Shown here: piece after piece, positions 36,460 to 44,732 of the stretch
How positions within the stretch are numbered: position 1 is the first letter of the stretch
How the letters are laid out: the number at the start of each line of letters is the position of its first letter
Assembly: GCF_003696265.1 (NCBI RefSeq)
Contig: NZ_RFFH01000018.1
Span: 54,691-118,690, forward strand
Reading direction: 5' to 3'
DNA length: 64,000 nt
Source of the DNA: Nocardia stercoris
GTDB lineage: Bacteria > Actinomycetota > Actinomycetes > Mycobacteriales > Mycobacteriaceae
Notes under the pieces: generated by a model
The model's input: only the letters and a program-made list of their open reading frames with translations
Databases searched by the model: none
What the model was told of the DNA's origin: nothing
Program-made: the position numbers and the translations under genes

Positions 36460-36492
36460 GGGTCCGGCATCCGCTTCCTGGATGCCGGACCC
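36460..36492 (-). terminator. Terminator after the minus-strand propeller, 13-bp perfect stem
   Basis: GGGTCCGGCATCC at 36460-36472 pairs with GGATGCCGGACCC at 36480-36492 around a 7-base loop. Confidence 0.75.
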
Positions 36493-36556
36493 GTCTCGGG
36501 CCACGCTCCGGCCTGCGACGCCTTCCGCAGGAATACCGGGGGTGCGACGGTCCCGC

Positions 36557-37681
36557 TCAGAGGCCGTTGGTGAGAACTCCCGACGGGCCGTCGGAGAACG
36601 TGACACCCGTGTCCACCGTCTGGCCGGAAGGCGTCAGGCTGCCGTCGGCGGCGATCGAGTAGCTGTGCACCTGAGAGGTGCCGTGCAAGGTCAGGGCATC
36701 GATCACGAAGGCGCTCTTGGCTTCCGGATCGAGGATGACCCGGCCGACCAGGGCGCCGGCCGCGGCCGGGTAGGGCGCACCGGGCAGCGGGGTCAGCGAG
36801 CCGTCGGCGTTGATCGAGAACCCGTTGATGACACCACCGCCCGCGGCCGGCACGTACAGCCGCTTCCCGTCCGGGGTGAACTGCGCACCGTGCGGCTCCA
36901 GCGCGGTGCTGTAGCGCGAACCCGGCGTCGGAGTGAGCGACCCGTCCGCGCCGATGGCGTACCCCGACAGGTCACCGCTGGTCTCGTTGCTGACGTACAG
37001 GAACTTGCCGTCCGGAGTGACCGCCGGGAGAGTCGGCATAGCGCCGGCGGGCTGCGGGCCACCGACCGGTGTCAGGTTCGCGTCGGTCCCGACCGCGTAG
37101 CTGTACACCTGGCCTTCGAGATAGCTGGCGACGAACATGAACCGGCCGTCCGGGGAGAAGGCCGGCAGGGTCAGTGCGCTCAGTCCCGGAATCTGCACCG
37201 GCGCGGCGCCGGTCGGCGTCAGCGCCCCGGTCGGGCCGATCCGGTACGATCGGATCTCGTCGGTCAGCCCGCCGACGGTGGCGAACAACCTGGTCCCGTC
37301 CGGGCTGATCACGATGCCGACCACGGGCTGACCGAAGTCCAGCTGCACCCCGTTCGGGGTGAGCTTGCCGTCGGTGCCGAGCCAGTATCCGCTGATGGCG
37401 CCCGAGACCGTCTGCGCGACATACACATTGCGGCTGTCCGGCGTCACCGCCACCGACAGCGCCCCGGTGCCCGAGGCGAACGGCGAGCCCGCCACGGTCG
37501 ACAACTGACCGGCGGGGTCGACCCCCAGCACGGCCACGTTCGACGATCCGGTCCCGCCGATGACGAGAAACCGCGACGGCGCGGCCGCATCCGCCGGGGT
37601 GGCACCGAGCCAGCCGGCGACGACCAGGGAGGCCACACCGACTGCGGCACACCGTGAAAGAGCAACTACATTCCCGAACAC
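36557..37681 (-). CDS. Exported beta-propeller lactonase-family protein
   Basis: This 374-residue propeller has a signal peptide (hydrophobic core AVGVASLVVAGWLGA, cleavage near DAAAP at about residue 33) and six to seven repeats of the type V-SPDG-R-LFA or VTPDGKFLYVSN with SYAIG-DGSLTP loops. It belongs to the same lactonase/YVTN family as the genes at 1643 and 43410. The GTG at 37681 is preceded by AGGAG eight bases upstream. A TGTCCA-N6-TGGACA palindrome lies 214 bases upstream. Function beyond a secreted propeller is unknown. Confidence 0.82.
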   Translation of the reverse strand: MFGNVVALSRCAAVGVASLVVAGWLGATPADAAAPSRFLVIGGTGSSNVAVLGVDPAGQLSTVAGSPFASGTGALSVAVTPDSRNVYVAQTVSGAISGYWLGTDGKLTPNGVQLDFGQPVVGIVISPDGTRLFATVGGLTDEIRSYRIGPTGALTPTGAAPVQIPGLSALTLPAFSPDGRFMFVASYLEGQVYSYAVGTDANLTPVGGPQPAGAMPTLPAVTPDGKFLYVSNETSGDLSGYAIGADGSLTPTPGSRYSTALEPHGAQFTPDGKRLYVPAAGGGVINGFSINADGSLTPLPGAPYPAAAGALVGRVILDPEAKSAFVIDALTLHGTSQVHSYSIAADGSLTPSGQTVDTGVTFSDGPSGVLTNGL

Positions 37682-37894
37682 GTACTGTCTCCTAGATTCC
37701 TGTGCTGGCCACGGATCGCGGACCGGCCCGGCAGTGCTGTGCAGAGCCGGGAGCGAAACGGAAAGGAATTCGCCGCGATTCGGGCGGAAATCCCGAGCAT
37801 CCGGCGCGAGGGTGGTCATTCGGCTGCGAGAGCCGTTGTGACGCCGGTCATTTCGGCGCCGATTCCGACGCTAGAGCCTTGCCCGAGACGCGGG

Positions 37895-37912
37895 TGTCCA
37901 GCTTTCTGGACA
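37895..37912. promoter_or_regulatory. TGTCCA-N6-TGGACA operator-like palindrome (copy 4)
   Basis: TGTCCA GCTTTC TGGACA is perfect in both arms and lies upstream of the exported propeller gene on the minus strand. Confidence 0.65.
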
Positions 37913-37965
37913 CGGTGGTGTGCGGCCGGCGCGGCATCGCGCGACTCGGCCGCACACCGGGCCAC

Positions 37966-38322
37966 CTAGATCGGCATCTCGGGCGAGATGTACTCCTGCA
38001 CTCGTACGACCTTGCCGTCCACCACATCCGTCACCTGGAGGATGTGCAACTGCTGCGCGTGCCCACCCAGCTCCAGCGACACCGACGACTGCACGATGAA
38101 CCCGGCGTCGGTCATCGTGACCCGCGGGTCCACGAACTCCGGGAAGTCCGGCCGCGCCTTGGCCGCGTCGACCGCCTGCTGCACCGTGACCCAGAGGTTG
38201 TCGTTGCTGTGCCAGACCTGGCAGTCCGCCGAGCACAGCTGGGCGAACAGGTCGAGATCCGACAGGGCCCGAACCCAGGTCTGCGCGACAGCTTCCTTGC
38301 TGGTCAGGGTCTCGTTGCTCAT
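37966..38322 (-). CDS. SnoaL/NTF2-like small protein
   Basis: This 118-residue protein of the cone-shaped SnoaL/NTF2 fold has an N-terminal helix with TWVRALSDLDLFAQLCSADCQVWHSNDNLW and strands ending in VDGKVVRVQEYISPEM. Relatives are polyketide cyclases, limonene-epoxide-hydrolase-like enzymes or binding proteins. GGAAGGA precedes the ATG at 38322. It diverges from the sensor kinase, with a perfect TGTCCA palindrome between them. A role in the same regulon is inferred. Confidence 0.78.
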   Translation of the reverse strand: MSNETLTSKEAVAQTWVRALSDLDLFAQLCSADCQVWHSNDNLWVTVQQAVDAAKARPDFPEFVDPRVTMTDAGFIVQSSVSLELGGHAQQLHILQVTDVVDGKVVRVQEYISPEMPI

Positions 38323-38409
38323 AGAAATGGTCCTTCCGGAAATCATCGCACCGCGTGCGCCGCAGGTGATCTGCGTTACAGCAGCGTCGCAGTCCGCAAT
38401 GCCCCTGAC

Positions 38410-38427
38410 TGTCCAACTATCTGGACA
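38410..38427. promoter_or_regulatory. TGTCCA-N6-TGGACA operator-like palindrome (copy 5)
   Basis: TGTCCA ACTATC TGGACA lies between the divergent SnoaL-like gene (88 bases) and the sensor kinase gene (36 bases). Confidence 0.65.
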
Positions 38428-38462
38428 CTGTCGGCCCCCGGGCCGAATTACCGTCGGCAGAC

Positions 38463-40712
38463 ATGAATCCGTTGCGCGGCACGCGTTCCCGAACGATCGG
38501 CATCCGGACCCGAGTGCTGGCGATCGCCCTGGTGCCCAGTGCCGCGCTGTTGCTGACCGCCACCGGTACCGTCTCGGTGCTGACCGTGCAGGCTTATTCG
38601 GCACGAGAACTGGCCGACTTCCGCAAGACGATCATCGCGCCGTTGCTGCACTACATCGGCACCGTGCAGGACGAACGCGCCGCCAGCCTGCTGATCGCGG
38701 CCGGTACGCCGGCTGCGCAGGCCGACCTGCAGGGCAAACGCAATCGAATGGACGCCGCGCTGGCGGAGGCGACGCGCATCTCGGCCAAGGGCGCGAACCT
38801 GGACAAGGCCGGGGCCTCCCGGTTCACCGTCGAGTTCGGCACCCTGGTCGCCCAGCTCCCGGATATCCGGCGGTCGGTGGACCAGCATCAGGTGAGCATC
38901 GCCGACATCGACACGTACTACACCAAGATGGTGACCGCGCTTGCCGACGGTGGGCGTGAGAGCAGTATCCACTCCTCCCCCGCCAACGACGCACTGGCCG
39001 AGGAGATCACCGGATCCGGCTTCGTTCTGGCCGGAGACCGGCATTCACAGGCCATCGGGCTGATCGAGGCCGGACTGGCCGCGGACAATCTGGATACCGC
39101 ACAGCGACGCAACCTCACCCAGCTGATCGGCAGTTACCGGAGCGAACTCGATGCCCTTGCGCCACAGCTGATTCCTTCGGTCGAAGCCGACTATCGGGCC
39201 CTCACCGCCAGCTCGGACTGGCGGTTGGCGACGACTGCCGAGGACGAAATCTCCGACACGGGAGCCCTTTCGGTGCCGTACCCGCAATGGCTCACGGCCG
39301 AGCAGGCGGTCGGCACCCGGATCAGTTCCATGCTCTACCACCAATACCAGCAGTCCACCGCCCGCAGCGCCGACGTTGCGGATCAGCAGTTCGTCCGCTC
39401 GCTGGTGGCCGGCGGCACCTTGCTGGTCGTCACCCTCGCCGCGCTGGGTGCAGCCCTGGCCCTGGCCAACCGGCTCGTCCGCCGGCTGCGCACGCTGCGT
39501 ACCGCCAGCCTGGAACTTGCCGAGGAACGCTTGCCGGCCATCATCGACCGCATCCGGCGCGGCGAGGAGGTCGACACGGCCGCGGAAACCTCGGTCGTGG
39601 ACCACGGTGGCGACGAGATCGGCCAGGTGTCGGCGGCGTTCGCGATCGCCCAGCGGGCCGCCATCGACGGCGCGGTCGCGCAAGCCCGCACCCGCGAGGG
39701 ATTCAACCGGGTCTTCCTGGACATCGCCTTCCGCAGCCAGGCCCTGGTCCGCCGCCAGCTCGACCTGCTGGATGTGGCCGAATCCAAGCAACTCGACCCT
39801 GAGCACCTGCAACTGCTGTACGGCCTCGACCATTTGGCGACTCGGGCCAGGCGCAACGCCGAGAATCTGTTGATCCTGGGCGGGCGGCAGCCGGGCCGGC
39901 GCTGGCGCAATCCGGTCGGGCTCGAGGAGGTGGTGCGCAGTTCCGCCTCGGAGACCGAGGGTTTCACCCGGGTGGCCACCGTGCGCCTGCCCGAGGTGGG
40001 CATTCTCGGCGCCGCGGTCGCCGACCTGATCCACCTGCTCGCCGAGCTGCTCGACAACGCCGCCTCGTTCTCCCCACCGGAGGCACCGATTCTGGTGCAC
40101 GGCAGTTCGGTCGCGCACGGCCTGGTCGTCGAGATCATCGATCAGGGTGTCGGCATTCCGTTCGACGAACGCGAGGAACTCAACCAAATGCTCCGCGAGC
40201 CGCGCGAATTCCACGAGATGGCACTCTCGGGCCGGCGACGGCTGGGGATGTTCGTGATCGGGCAGCTGGCCCGACGGCACGAGATCTCGGTGAGTCTGAA
40301 CGAATCCGCTTACGGCGGTGTGACTTCCGTCGTGCTTCTGCCCTGGACGATCGTACATCGCGAGAACACCGGCCCCGTATACGCCGAAACCGAACGCGCC
40401 ACTCCGGAATTCATCTCGGTGACCGTGACCGGCCGGGTCACCGGCCCGGCCCCGGCCAACGGCCTCGGCCCCGGGAACGCCCGCCACGCGATGTCCGGCG
40501 GATTCGCCGACGGTTACAGCGATCCGTCTAAACCACCCCTACCGCGGCGCGCACGGCAGCAGAACCTCGCGCCGCAGCTGTCCGGGGACCAGATCGTGGC
40601 CGACACCGCAGTCGGCCCGGCACGCACCGCCGACGCCGCTCGCGCGTCGCTGGCCGCGTTGCAAACCGGCACACGCCGCGCGCGTGCGTCCGGTGCGGAT
40701 CCCCATCGGTAA
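38463..40712 (+). CDS. Conservon-type sensor histidine kinase (CvnA-like)
   Basis: This 749-residue membrane sensor has a first membrane helix at about residues 18-40, an extracytoplasmic nitrate/nitrite-sensing-like helical domain to about residue 310, and a second helix at about 315-337. A HAMP-like linker (VRRLRTLRTASLELAEERLP) and an ATPase domain with HLLAELLDNAASFSPP and the DQGVGIP box follow. A long Pro/Ala-rich C-terminal tail follows the ATPase domain. The phosphoacceptor region lacks a standard H-box, as is usual for this group. It is followed by roadblock and DUF742 genes, the conservon order, but no GTPase. Confidence 0.88.
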   Translation: MNPLRGTRSRTIGIRTRVLAIALVPSAALLLTATGTVSVLTVQAYSARELADFRKTIIAPLLHYIGTVQDERAASLLIAAGTPAAQADLQGKRNRMDAALAEATRISAKGANLDKAGASRFTVEFGTLVAQLPDIRRSVDQHQVSIADIDTYYTKMVTALADGGRESSIHSSPANDALAEEITGSGFVLAGDRHSQAIGLIEAGLAADNLDTAQRRNLTQLIGSYRSELDALAPQLIPSVEADYRALTASSDWRLATTAEDEISDTGALSVPYPQWLTAEQAVGTRISSMLYHQYQQSTARSADVADQQFVRSLVAGGTLLVVTLAALGAALALANRLVRRLRTLRTASLELAEERLPAIIDRIRRGEEVDTAAETSVVDHGGDEIGQVSAAFAIAQRAAIDGAVAQARTREGFNRVFLDIAFRSQALVRRQLDLLDVAESKQLDPEHLQLLYGLDHLATRARRNAENLLILGGRQPGRRWRNPVGLEEVVRSSASETEGFTRVATVRLPEVGILGAAVADLIHLLAELLDNAASFSPPEAPILVHGSSVAHGLVVEIIDQGVGIPFDEREELNQMLREPREFHEMALSGRRRLGMFVIGQLARRHEISVSLNESAYGGVTSVVLLPWTIVHRENTGPVYAETERATPEFISVTVTGRVTGPAPANGLGPGNARHAMSGGFADGYSDPSKPPLPRRARQQNLAPQLSGDQIVADTAVGPARTADAARASLAALQTGTRRARASGADPHR

Positions 40713-40728
40713 GAAGAATGGTCGGAAC

Positions 40729-41169
40729 ATGAACAACGATGTTTTGCTCGGCGCACCCTCCGGCACCCTCGACTGGCTCCTCGACAACCTCATCGACCGG
40801 GTATCCGGCGCTGAATCCGCAGTGGTGCTGTCCGCCGACGGCCTGCCCGTTGCCGGCTCGAACCGGCTCACCCGCGAACAGATCGAACATCTCGCTGCCA
40901 TCGCCTCCGCGCTGCACAGCCTCGGCCGCGGGACGGGCACCCATTTCGGCAAAGGAGCGCTGCGACAGACCGTGATCGAATTGGACGGTGGGTACCTGGT
41001 GGTGAGCGAGGCAGGCGACGGCGCCTGCCTGGCCCTGCTGGCCGCCAGCGACGCGGACCTCGGACTGATCGGATACGAGATGACCGTTCTCGTCGGACAG
41101 GTCCACGAGCACCTGGCGGCTACTCCCCGGATCCCGACGTCGACCTTCACCGGGCGCCACCAACAGTGA
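40729..41169 (+). CDS. Roadblock/LC7 domain protein (CvnB-like)
   Basis: This 146-residue protein has a roadblock/LC7 fold, shown by LDWLLDNLIDRVSGAESAVVLSADGLPVAGSNRL and the strand GGYLVVSEAGDGACLALLAASDADLGLIGYEM. In conservons this protein works with the CvnA kinase and usually activates a Ras-like GTPase. It starts 16 bases after the kinase stop and overlaps the DUF742 gene by four bases. The partner GTPase is not in the window. Confidence 0.88.
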   Translation: MNNDVLLGAPSGTLDWLLDNLIDRVSGAESAVVLSADGLPVAGSNRLTREQIEHLAAIASALHSLGRGTGTHFGKGALRQTVIELDGGYLVVSEAGDGACLALLAASDADLGLIGYEMTVLVGQVHEHLAATPRIPTSTFTGRHQQ

Positions 41170-41552
41170 GTCACCGTACGGACGACCCGTGGTCGCAGGA
41201 ATACCAGGATGATCCCGGTCCACTCGTTCGGCCGTTCGCGGTCACGCGCGGGCGCACCGCGTCCGGGTCGCAGGACCTGGACATCCTGACCCTCGTATCG
41301 ACCGCGGGCGTCCGTACGGACGGCGACACCCTGGATCGGGAGTACCGGGAGATCCTGCGGCTGTGCGCCGGTGCCACCCTGTCCGTGGCCGAGATCGCCG
41401 CGCATCTCCACCTGTTCGTGGCCGCCGCCAAGGTACTGGTCGCGGATCTCATCGATGCCGGCTACCTGATCTTCCGGGCGCCACCCACCCCGGAGAGCGC
41501 GGTCGACCCCGTCCTGCTGCGGGCGGTACTGGAGGGCATCAAGCGCCTCTGA
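41166..41552 (+). CDS. DUF742 protein (CvnC-like)
   Basis: This 128-residue DUF742 protein has the typical VRPFAVTRGRT segment, then a winged-helix-like part LCAGATLSVAEIAAHLHLFVAAAKVLVADLIDAGYL. The GTG at 41166 overlaps the roadblock stop. In conservons the fourth gene, a CvnD GTPase, normally follows with overlap; here an 11-bp terminator comes only 14 bases after the stop, so the operon truly ends. Confidence 0.87.
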   Translation: MSHRTDDPWSQEYQDDPGPLVRPFAVTRGRTASGSQDLDILTLVSTAGVRTDGDTLDREYREILRLCAGATLSVAEIAAHLHLFVAAAKVLVADLIDAGYLIFRAPPTPESAVDPVLLRAVLEGIKRL

Positions 41553-41565
41553 TCGGCCGCTGCAC

Positions 41566-41592
41566 GCGCCCGGGGACCCCATCCCCGGGCGC
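41566..41592. terminator. Convergent terminator after the conservon genes
   Basis: GCGCCCGGGGA at 41566-41576 pairs with TCCCCGGGCGC at 41582-41592 around a 5-base loop, between the DUF742 gene and the convergent aldehyde dehydrogenase. Confidence 0.78.
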
Positions 41593-41596
41593 CACC

Positions 41597-43084
41597 TCAT
41601 TCGAGATCGATGTAGACCGCTTGCTGCCGCAGATGCGATTCCACGTGCTCGCGGGCACCCTTCCATCCGTGGTCGCTCATCCGGTGACCACCGAATCCGA
41701 TCGCCGGATCGATCAGGCCGTAGCAGTTCACCCACACCGTCCCGGCCGCGAGCTCGCGCGAAACCCGGTGCGCGGTGGTCAGATCCCGCGTCCACACACC
41801 GCCGACCAGCCCCATGCGAGTGTCGTTGGCCAGCCGCAGCCCGTCCTCGACGGTGCTGAACGGGATCACCGTCGCGACCGGGCCGAAGATCTCCTCCCGA
41901 GCGACCGTCATCTCGTTGGTGGCGCCGGCGAAAACCGTTGGCTCGATGAAGAATCCGCCCTCGGGCACCCCCGTAGGCCGGCCGCCACCGCAGACCAGCT
42001 CGGCTCCCTCCTCACGCCCGATCTCGATGTACTGCTCCACCCGGTCGCGCAGCCGCCGGGAAATCAACGGGCCGAGATCGGTCGCCAGGTCCATACCCTC
42101 CCCCACCCGTAGCCCGCGCGTGAAAGACCCCAGCCGCTCCACGAATTCGTCGTACACCGGGCGTTGCACCAGGATCCGGCTACCGGCCACACAGGCCTGA
42201 CCGCTGTTGGCGAACACGCCCATCGCGGCGCCCGGCACCGCCTTGTCCAGATCCGCGTCCGCGAACACCAGATCCGGCGACTTGCCGCCCAGATTCAGTT
42301 GCAGCCGTTTGAAATTGCTGATCGAGGCCCGCACCACCGATTGCGCACCGCCGATCGATCCGGCGAAGGTCAGCCGGTCCACGCCGGCATGCTCGGCAAG
42401 GGCGCGGCCGGTCGGACCGCGACCGGTCACGACATTGACGACGCCGTCGGGCACGCCGGCCTCGATCAGCAACTCGGCGACCCGCAGCACGGTGAGCGAG
42501 GCTTCCTCGGCCGGTTTGAGGACTACTGTGCAGCCGGTCGCGAGCGCCGGGCCGAGAGTCCACCACACCGAGATCAGCGGCGCGTTCCACGGCACGACAC
42601 CCCCGACGACTCCGATCGGGCTGCGGTGCTTGAGGGTGAGCACCGTCCCTGGTAGAGAATTGGCGCCGGTCGTCATGGTGGCGGCATCGCACTGGGCGGC
42701 GAAGAAGCGCAATACCTGGGAAGTCCAGTCGGCGAGCGCGCGGGTGCGCCGCAGCGGCGCGCCGACATCCAGAGTTTCGATGACCGCCAGTTCGTCGAAG
42801 TTCGCCATCACCACGTCGTGCACCCGGGACAGCAGCGTGCGGCGCTGATGCGGGGTCCACCGGCTCCATTCGCCGGTGAAGGCGCGGCGCGCGGCGGTGA
42901 CCGCCCGGTCCACATCGGCGGCGCCACCCGGGGCGATATGCGACAGCACCCGGCCGGTGGCCGGGTCGATCACCTCGATCGGGCAGAGGTCCTGCGCGCC
43001 GACCCAGCGCCCGTCGATGAGGAGTTGTTTGGCGCCGGATACGAACGTGGGCAGAACCGGCGCCATGGATGGGGCAAGCGTCAT
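41597..43084 (-). CDS. Aldehyde dehydrogenase-family protein with altered catalytic Glu
   Basis: This 495-residue paralogue of the aldehyde dehydrogenase at 28312 keeps VVPWNAPLIS and the nucleophilic Cys in NSGQACVAGSR. The general-base glutamate of the LELGGK motif is an asparagine: the segment reads RLQLNLGGKSP, encoded by AAT. Hydrolytic dehydrogenases depend on this Glu, so the protein may be slow, CoA-acylating in type, or non-dehydrogenating. The start at 43084 is the first Met. A perfect TGTCCA palindrome lies 72 bases upstream, shared with the divergent propeller gene. Confidence 0.85.
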   Translation of the reverse strand: MTLAPSMAPVLPTFVSGAKQLLIDGRWVGAQDLCPIEVIDPATGRVLSHIAPGGAADVDRAVTAARRAFTGEWSRWTPHQRRTLLSRVHDVVMANFDELAVIETLDVGAPLRRTRALADWTSQVLRFFAAQCDAATMTTGANSLPGTVLTLKHRSPIGVVGGVVPWNAPLISVWWTLGPALATGCTVVLKPAEEASLTVLRVAELLIEAGVPDGVVNVVTGRGPTGRALAEHAGVDRLTFAGSIGGAQSVVRASISNFKRLQLNLGGKSPDLVFADADLDKAVPGAAMGVFANSGQACVAGSRILVQRPVYDEFVERLGSFTRGLRVGEGMDLATDLGPLISRRLRDRVEQYIEIGREEGAELVCGGGRPTGVPEGGFFIEPTVFAGATNEMTVAREEIFGPVATVIPFSTVEDGLRLANDTRMGLVGGVWTRDLTTAHRVSRELAAGTVWVNCYGLIDPAIGFGGHRMSDHGWKGAREHVESHLRQQAVYIDLE

Positions 43085-43409
43085 TGGCTATCTCCATGGA
43101 AAGGTGATTCACATCGGCTATCAATCCGAGCGTACGGAGAAATCTGACCTTTCGGTGTCCAGATAATTGGACACCGAGCCGCAGCAAAACATGCTCTCAG
43201 GTGTCGCATATGGACCCGGGATCGTTTCTCCCGCAAGATTATTCGGCAGACAGCAGCAGAACGTTTCAGCGGCGGACGCGCAGGGTCGGACCGTGTTGCC
43301 GACCGCCGCCCGAGCTGACCGGCGGCGGATTCCAGCCAGGTTCTCGGAGACCCCTCTATGTCCAATATTTTGTACATTGCGTATGAAAGTTCACACGTAG
43401 CCTTCCGGC
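43085..43409. other. Divergent promoter region between aldehyde dehydrogenase and propeller genes
   Basis: No gene is seen. It contains the TGTCCA palindrome at 43156-43173 and, near 43360-43400, an AT-rich stretch (CAATATTTTGTACATTG) that probably holds promoter elements of the propeller gene. Confidence 0.5.
43156..43173. promoter_or_regulatory. TGTCCA-N6-TGGACA operator-like palindrome (copy 6)
   Basis: TGTCCA GATAAT TGGACA is perfect in both arms and lies upstream of the aldehyde dehydrogenase at 43084 and, on the other side, the propeller at 43410. Confidence 0.65.
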
Positions 43410-44591
43410 ATGGCAATCGATTCAACGACGACCGATGCTGCTGCGGCGCGCCGGCCGCTGCGTTCCGGTGGCAGTATCCGCCGGCGGGCCGGCTGGGCGG
43501 TGGCTGTCGCAGCCGCTGTTCTACCAGGGTTGACCGCAGGTACACAGCCGGCGTCCGCCGACCCGATCGGCTACTACATCTACGCCCACGGCTACCTCAG
43601 CGACGGCATCGCGGGGTATGCCGCCGCCGACACCGGGCAGCCGACGCCGATCGCCGGACGACCCGCCACCGGGATGCCCAACTGGCCTCAAGCGGCGTCA
43701 CCGGACGGACGCTTCCTCTACACGGCGCCTACCACGGATCCGCGCCTGATCTCCTATGCGATCGGCCCCGGGGGTGTCCTGACTCCCGGCGCGTCGCTGC
43801 CGCTCCCCGATGTTCCGATCGATATCACGTTCGCCCCGAACGGCCGCGACGCCTACGTCGTCGTCGGTCTCGTCAATGCGGCCGTGGTGCCGGTGCGGAT
43901 CGGCGCCGACGGCGTCCCGGTGCAGAACGGTCCCGCGACACCGCTCGGTGCCGCCATGGACGGGATCGGCTCCGCCGCGGTATCTCCCGACGGCCGCAGC
44001 CTCTATGTGGCCAGCGTCCCGGACCGGCAGGTGCTGGTCCTCGACATCCGGCCCGACGGCACTGTGTCTCCGGCGAAACAGCGCGTCGGCGGCGGCATCA
44101 ATCCGCTGTTTCCCACCATCACTCCCGATGGCCGCCACCTGTTCATCACCAACGAACTAAGCGGCACCGTACAGGCTTTCAACCGGGCCGACGACGGCAC
44201 CTTGACCGAGGTTGCCGGGTCGCCGTACCCGGCGGGCATCCTGCCGCACGTCTCGAGCATCACGCCCGACGGGCGCTACCTGTACGTGCCGAATATGGGC
44301 TCGTCGTTCCTCAGCTCCTACGCGATCCAGCCCGATGGCACCCTGCAGCCGTTGCCGAATGTCGACTTCTCGACGCAGACCGGTGTGTACTCCGAGGCGA
44401 CCGTGATGTCCCCGAGCGGGCGGGCGCTGTGGGCACTGGGCCAGGACCCGATGCGCGGTACCGAGGAAGTGTTGCGCCGCTTCATGATCGGCGACGACGG
44501 CGTCCTCACCCGCGACGACTCGGTCGATCAGTACATCGACGGCACGGCCGTAGCGGACGGACGGACACTGACGCTCGTACCGGGCCACTGA
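43410..44591 (+). CDS. Exported beta-propeller lactonase-family protein
   Basis: This 393-residue propeller has a long signal peptide ending near QPASADP (about residue 50). It then has repeats marked by SPDGRFLYTA, SPDGRSLYVAS, TPDGRHLFITN and TPDGRYLYVPN, each followed by a D-DGTL loop. It is the third lactonase-type propeller of the window and, like the other two, lies next to the TGTCCA palindrome. It diverges from an aldehyde dehydrogenase. The ATG at 43410 gives a sensible export signal with positive residues before the hydrophobic core. Catalytic activity is unproven. Confidence 0.82.
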   Translation: MAIDSTTTDAAAARRPLRSGGSIRRRAGWAVAVAAAVLPGLTAGTQPASADPIGYYIYAHGYLSDGIAGYAAADTGQPTPIAGRPATGMPNWPQAASPDGRFLYTAPTTDPRLISYAIGPGGVLTPGASLPLPDVPIDITFAPNGRDAYVVVGLVNAAVVPVRIGADGVPVQNGPATPLGAAMDGIGSAAVSPDGRSLYVASVPDRQVLVLDIRPDGTVSPAKQRVGGGINPLFPTITPDGRHLFITNELSGTVQAFNRADDGTLTEVAGSPYPAGILPHVSSITPDGRYLYVPNMGSSFLSSYAIQPDGTLQPLPNVDFSTQTGVYSEATVMSPSGRALWALGQDPMRGTEEVLRRFMIGDDGVLTRDDSVDQYIDGTAVADGRTLTLVPGH

Positions 44592-44611
44592 CCGGACATC
44601 GCGGACCCTCG

Positions 44612-44649
44612 CGCTGCGGCCCTGGCCCGTACGGACCAGGGCCGCAGCG
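44612..44649. terminator. Terminator after the propeller, 14-bp perfect stem
   Basis: CGCTGCGGCCCTGG at 44612-44625 pairs with CCAGGGCCGCAGCG at 44636-44649 around a 10-base loop. Confidence 0.8.
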
Positions 44650-44732
44650 GTTCGAGGCTCCGGCGACGCCGTGCAACCGCGACACGGAGCGTCGCGGGCG
44701 TTCCCGGCGCAGCCGAATGTGCCGGCGCCGTC

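Larger units (their letters stand above)
36141..36556. other. Convergent intergenic region with three hairpins and an AT-rich site
   Basis: No convincing gene is seen. Hairpins lie at 36148-36199, 36202-36237 and 36460-36492, and an AT-only stretch at 36407-36423 resembles the palindrome at 5456. The AT-rich site followed on the minus strand by the 36202-36237 hairpin could bound a short untranslated transcript; this is speculative. Confidence 0.45.
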
